A program made the position numbers and the translations under genes. From Amyelois transitella (Eukaryota > Arthropoda > Insecta > Lepidoptera > Pyralidae): a stretch of 64,000 bases of DNA. The stretch lies in contig NC_083522.1 in assembly GCF_032362555.1 (NCBI RefSeq), positions 2,644,001 to 2,708,000 of the forward strand. Direction: 5' to 3'. The notes under the pieces are model-generated. The model was not told the DNA's origin, did no database searches, and worked only from the letters and a program-made list of their open reading frames with translations. Shown one piece after another: positions 61,401-64,000 of the stretch (position 1 is its first letter; each line of letters opens with the position of its first letter).

Positions 61401-61800
61401 TTTTATATTTAGTTGCTCCGACTTTTCCAAGAGGCGGCAGTACAAGCTAAATATTTTCACTTGACAAAATGTAATTTCAAATGAAGATGTTTGGTTTATT
61501 CTTCTTTTTAAATGATGAGAGCTTTTAATAAAACGTAAACACTACTATGTATATTCGCATAGTAAACTATCGCAGGCGATAGTGCTCTACTGCCTCATTA
61601 ATCTCATAACCAGGAGCCCATTAATTTACATATATTATTTAATGACTGTGAATTTAATTTTCAATCAAAAACTGTTCATCACGCAGTCATCGCTAATGGG
61701 CACGGGCATCTCGACGGGCGGCGGCCGTCGTCGCTGGCGGCGCCTGCGCAGCATCTTCGCGCTCGTGTTCCGCCGCCGCAGGAGACACCACGACCAGTGA
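58445..61800 (+). CDS. Ric: Ric, RIT-type Ras-like GTPase
   Basis: Small GTPase of the RIT/Ric branch, plasma membrane, linked in flies to calmodulin binding and stress/MAPK signalling. Five exons: 58445-58586, 58864-58937, 59425-59619, 60169-60309, 61687-61800; 666 nt, 221 residues, in frame (RIT1 is 219). P-loop GDGGVGKS at about residues 21-28; effector loop HDPTIEDSYQQQ with the RIT/Ric-type histidine; DTAGQVEF switch II with the glutamine intact; NKLD and ETSA guanine-binding motifs. The last exon gives [20 protein letters not shown], a basic amphipathic calmodulin/lipid-binding tail with no CAAX box, as expected for Ric. Start chosen at [11 protein letters not shown]; an in-frame upstream open stretch lacks an ATG. 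Confidence 0.96.
60361..61365 (+). mobile_element. LINE 3' fragment in Ric intron 4, with internal tandem duplication
   Basis: Encodes the C-terminal end of a non-LTR element polyprotein ([62 protein letters not shown] stop). It is broken by at least one frame change. The last ~15 codons plus 3' UTR are duplicated in tandem (60780-60970 and 60973-61165). The tail GTGTAGTTTGTTCCGCCGC to AATTTTGAAAATATATC with (TCTAT)n at 61230-61365 is the source of repeat C elsewhere. Confidence 0.75.
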
Positions 61801-64000
61801 AACGCTTGATATTGCCGCAAGCTCTTGATAGAAAATATCAAATTATATCGGACCTTAACCTGACCTGGTATATTTGTATCGAGAATTTTCCTTAATATTT
61901 CATACTTTGCGCCAAGAATTGCGCGCTAATAATTTCCTATCTTTTATGGTCCCGTGTACCTTAAGAATTTTTCCTGAGAATGTAATAAAATCAGCTTTGA
62001 AAATCTATAATAATAGAGATGATGCTGATCTTTTGTTCCCTTAGCGATTCGACATGGCGGATTATATTCCTTTGAACTAGTATATTGGCAAATTAAGCTT
62101 CAGTGGCATTCAAATTTGCTGGGTTTCTGAAAGCAATGTAAATTAATGAGCCAGTCGAAATGGGCGAGATATTTCTGCATTTTATGTCAAGAAAATTGAA
62201 AAAAACTTATGGCAATTTTTCAACGAAAGGGTTTAAGCAGTAATATTAGAACATATATTTGGTGTAGTTGAAAGTAAATTAATATAGGTCAAGTGATCAG
62301 CTCACAAGGGAAACTATGTTTAAAATAGAGTGAGAATTAACTGCGCTATGGGAGGGTTGGACCAATAAAAACAGTTATATAACATTCACCATTCAAATAA
62401 TATGTTAAAGCGTTTATTCCTTCGTCGTTGAAAGAATGGTAAGAGAATTTAAATGCAATGATAGGCAAAATTTATATGATTATAAAGCATTATGTCTCAT
62501 AGAAATGTTGATGAAACGAAATATAACACATAATTGTGTATTTTTTAGCTAATTAATTTTCAGTAACTTATCGAACTTTATTCAGGGGTCCAACCCTAAT
62601 TCTACCTAAGTAGACAGGTACGTCCTTACCTTCCTCTACCTCATTGTTGTAATGTAAATGTTTCTACCAATTCTACCATTTTGCCACCCTGTTGGCAACA
62701 TTGATAAGTATTGCCATGGTAAAAAAATATTTTTTTTTAAAACTCCTCTATATTATCGGTCCTCTAGATCCCTTGTATGTCGTTAAGATTCTTTTTTAAA
62801 TTACAGTATTTTTAGTTAGAATTAGCATATATTTTGTAACTATGATAGAAGTACTTGGCCTATAGAGTCTTGCCTTCCAATATTATATTGAATGTTGTTT
62901 TGTTTTGCGTAATTTAAATGTTTATACGTCAAAGCCTGTTTGCACTATCTATATCTGAACATTATAAGGTTGGAGTTTTGATTATGATTTGAATTTTTAT
63001 GAAAACTCGTCAGCCTAGGGTGCATTTAACCTAATTTTTCATCAGGAAGCCCTAAGTCCGATCAAGCTCATTCCATTAACAGTCGCCTTATATCATATTC
63101 AACCTGTTTTCATTCATCCTTCTAACATGTCCGAACTATCTTACCCCTTTTCCGTTCCTATCACTATAAGAACTCCAGATCACAACATTCCCTTATCACG
63201 CTGTTGGTTATCCCGTCATTACTCTTTAGCGCTCTCATTCCCCATTGAAAAAACTTGGTGAAAACGCGTAAATGTGTAGGCTTTTTTTTTCTAAAACCGT
63301 TAAGGAACCTTTTTAATTTTTTATGTATTTTTCCTTATATGTATTATTTTATTGTTATTTGTTTTGTATGCTAATACTCCATAGGGTTAGATAAGTTCCT
63401 TTAAAATCATACATCTAACGTTAATCCCGATTACAACCTCATCACTCTGGAGAGGAGCCTGCTGCACCTTTTCCTTTAAAATCATTGTTATAGGTAAAAT
63501 ATTATAATATTTGGTGCAAATTGGCATTTGATGATGTTTTGATGTAGTCGTATGTGTAATTTACATGACCCCATAGTTTAACGTGAAAGCCTAAATATAG
63601 AATAGGCCTCAATGTAGACACAGAGTAGAAAACCACAGAGGCAAAGCTTTAGTTGATTGCAGTTTGATAAATACAAGTGTCAATCATTTTATTTGACGCC
63701 ATCTTATGGAGTTAATCCTATTATCTATTTAGGAAATAAATAGCTAAAGAACATATTTCATTGCATCAAATAAAAAAAAAAATAGTACGTTTATTATTTT
63801 AAATCGCAATTCTGTATTTTACTTATATGTACTTTGCATACTTTCGCTAGTATATCTGAAATAAAGTTTTCGCATCGCAATCCTACCCGGCTTTGTCTCT
63901 GCAGGAATCTCTCCTGTGACTTAGAAGAAAGTCTTCCACAATGTGGTACCCGATAAAGCAATAAATAGAAGTAATTATGTGTTGATCCATTGGTTTGTTT
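61801..64000 (+). other. Ric 3' flank
   Basis: AT-rich, no gene recognised. AATAAA occurs near 61983 (about 180 bp after the stop) and near 63860, so short or long 3' UTRs are possible. 63010-63250 has a C/T-rich block (TTTCATTCATCCTTCTAACA, GTCCGAACTATCTTACC) that looks repeat-derived. Confidence 0.5.

Overview
This is a 64-kb piece of an insect nuclear genome, almost certainly a moth or butterfly. The genes are split by many short AT-rich introns with GT-AG sites. The introns carry several families of dispersed SINE/LINE-like repeats with (CATA)n or (TATG)n tails. I cannot name the species. Nine features of host genes can be read by splicing exons together by hand. In all seven complete gene models the exon lengths add up to an open frame with no correction.

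Layout. 1-25.4 kb, minus strand: Rme-8/DNAJC13, 32 coding exons holding about the first 1,935 codons; the last ~300 codons lie left of the window. 25.9-31.7 kb, plus: cytosolic seryl-tRNA synthetase, head to head with Rme-8. 33.6-34.8 kb, minus: TSG101 (ESCRT-I), a single exon. 36.6-38.1 kb, minus: ribosomal protein L12. 38.3-40.3 kb: LINE fragments. 40.5-48.8 kb, plus: the cohesin loader subunit MAU2, 12 exons, followed by ~4.7 kb of AT-rich sequence that could be a long 3' UTR. 54.1-55.2 kb, minus: a small gene resembling the sperm microtubule inner protein SPMIP1/ATP6V1FNB. 55.8-57.8 kb, minus: the N-terminal half of WDR91; no WD40 exons are present. 58.4-61.8 kb, plus: the Ras-like GTPase Ric (RIT family), head to head with WDR91. 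Three of the genes (Rme-8, TSG101, WDR91) belong to endosome maturation and sorting.

The main unusual signal is a recurrent form of tandem duplication. At five places in Rme-8 and one in WDR91, the 3' part of an exon, its 5' splice site and the start of the following intron have been copied in tandem into that intron. MAU2 shows the same at its last exon, with decayed copies of the coding end lying in its 3' flank. The arrays differ in age: eight identical 142-bp units (10271-11406), six 167-bp units (14612-15613), three 85-bp units (4567-4820), a 156-bp half-exon copy that is still open and phase-symmetric (1493-1648), and strongly decayed copies at 13040-13375 and 56505-56740. Every intronic array lies on the donor side of its exon; I saw none on the acceptor side. 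In three other Rme-8 introns a retroelement copy ends within 6-16 nt of the donor. Together these suggest that the first few dozen bases of introns here are a preferred site of duplication and insertion, or the place where such events are best tolerated.
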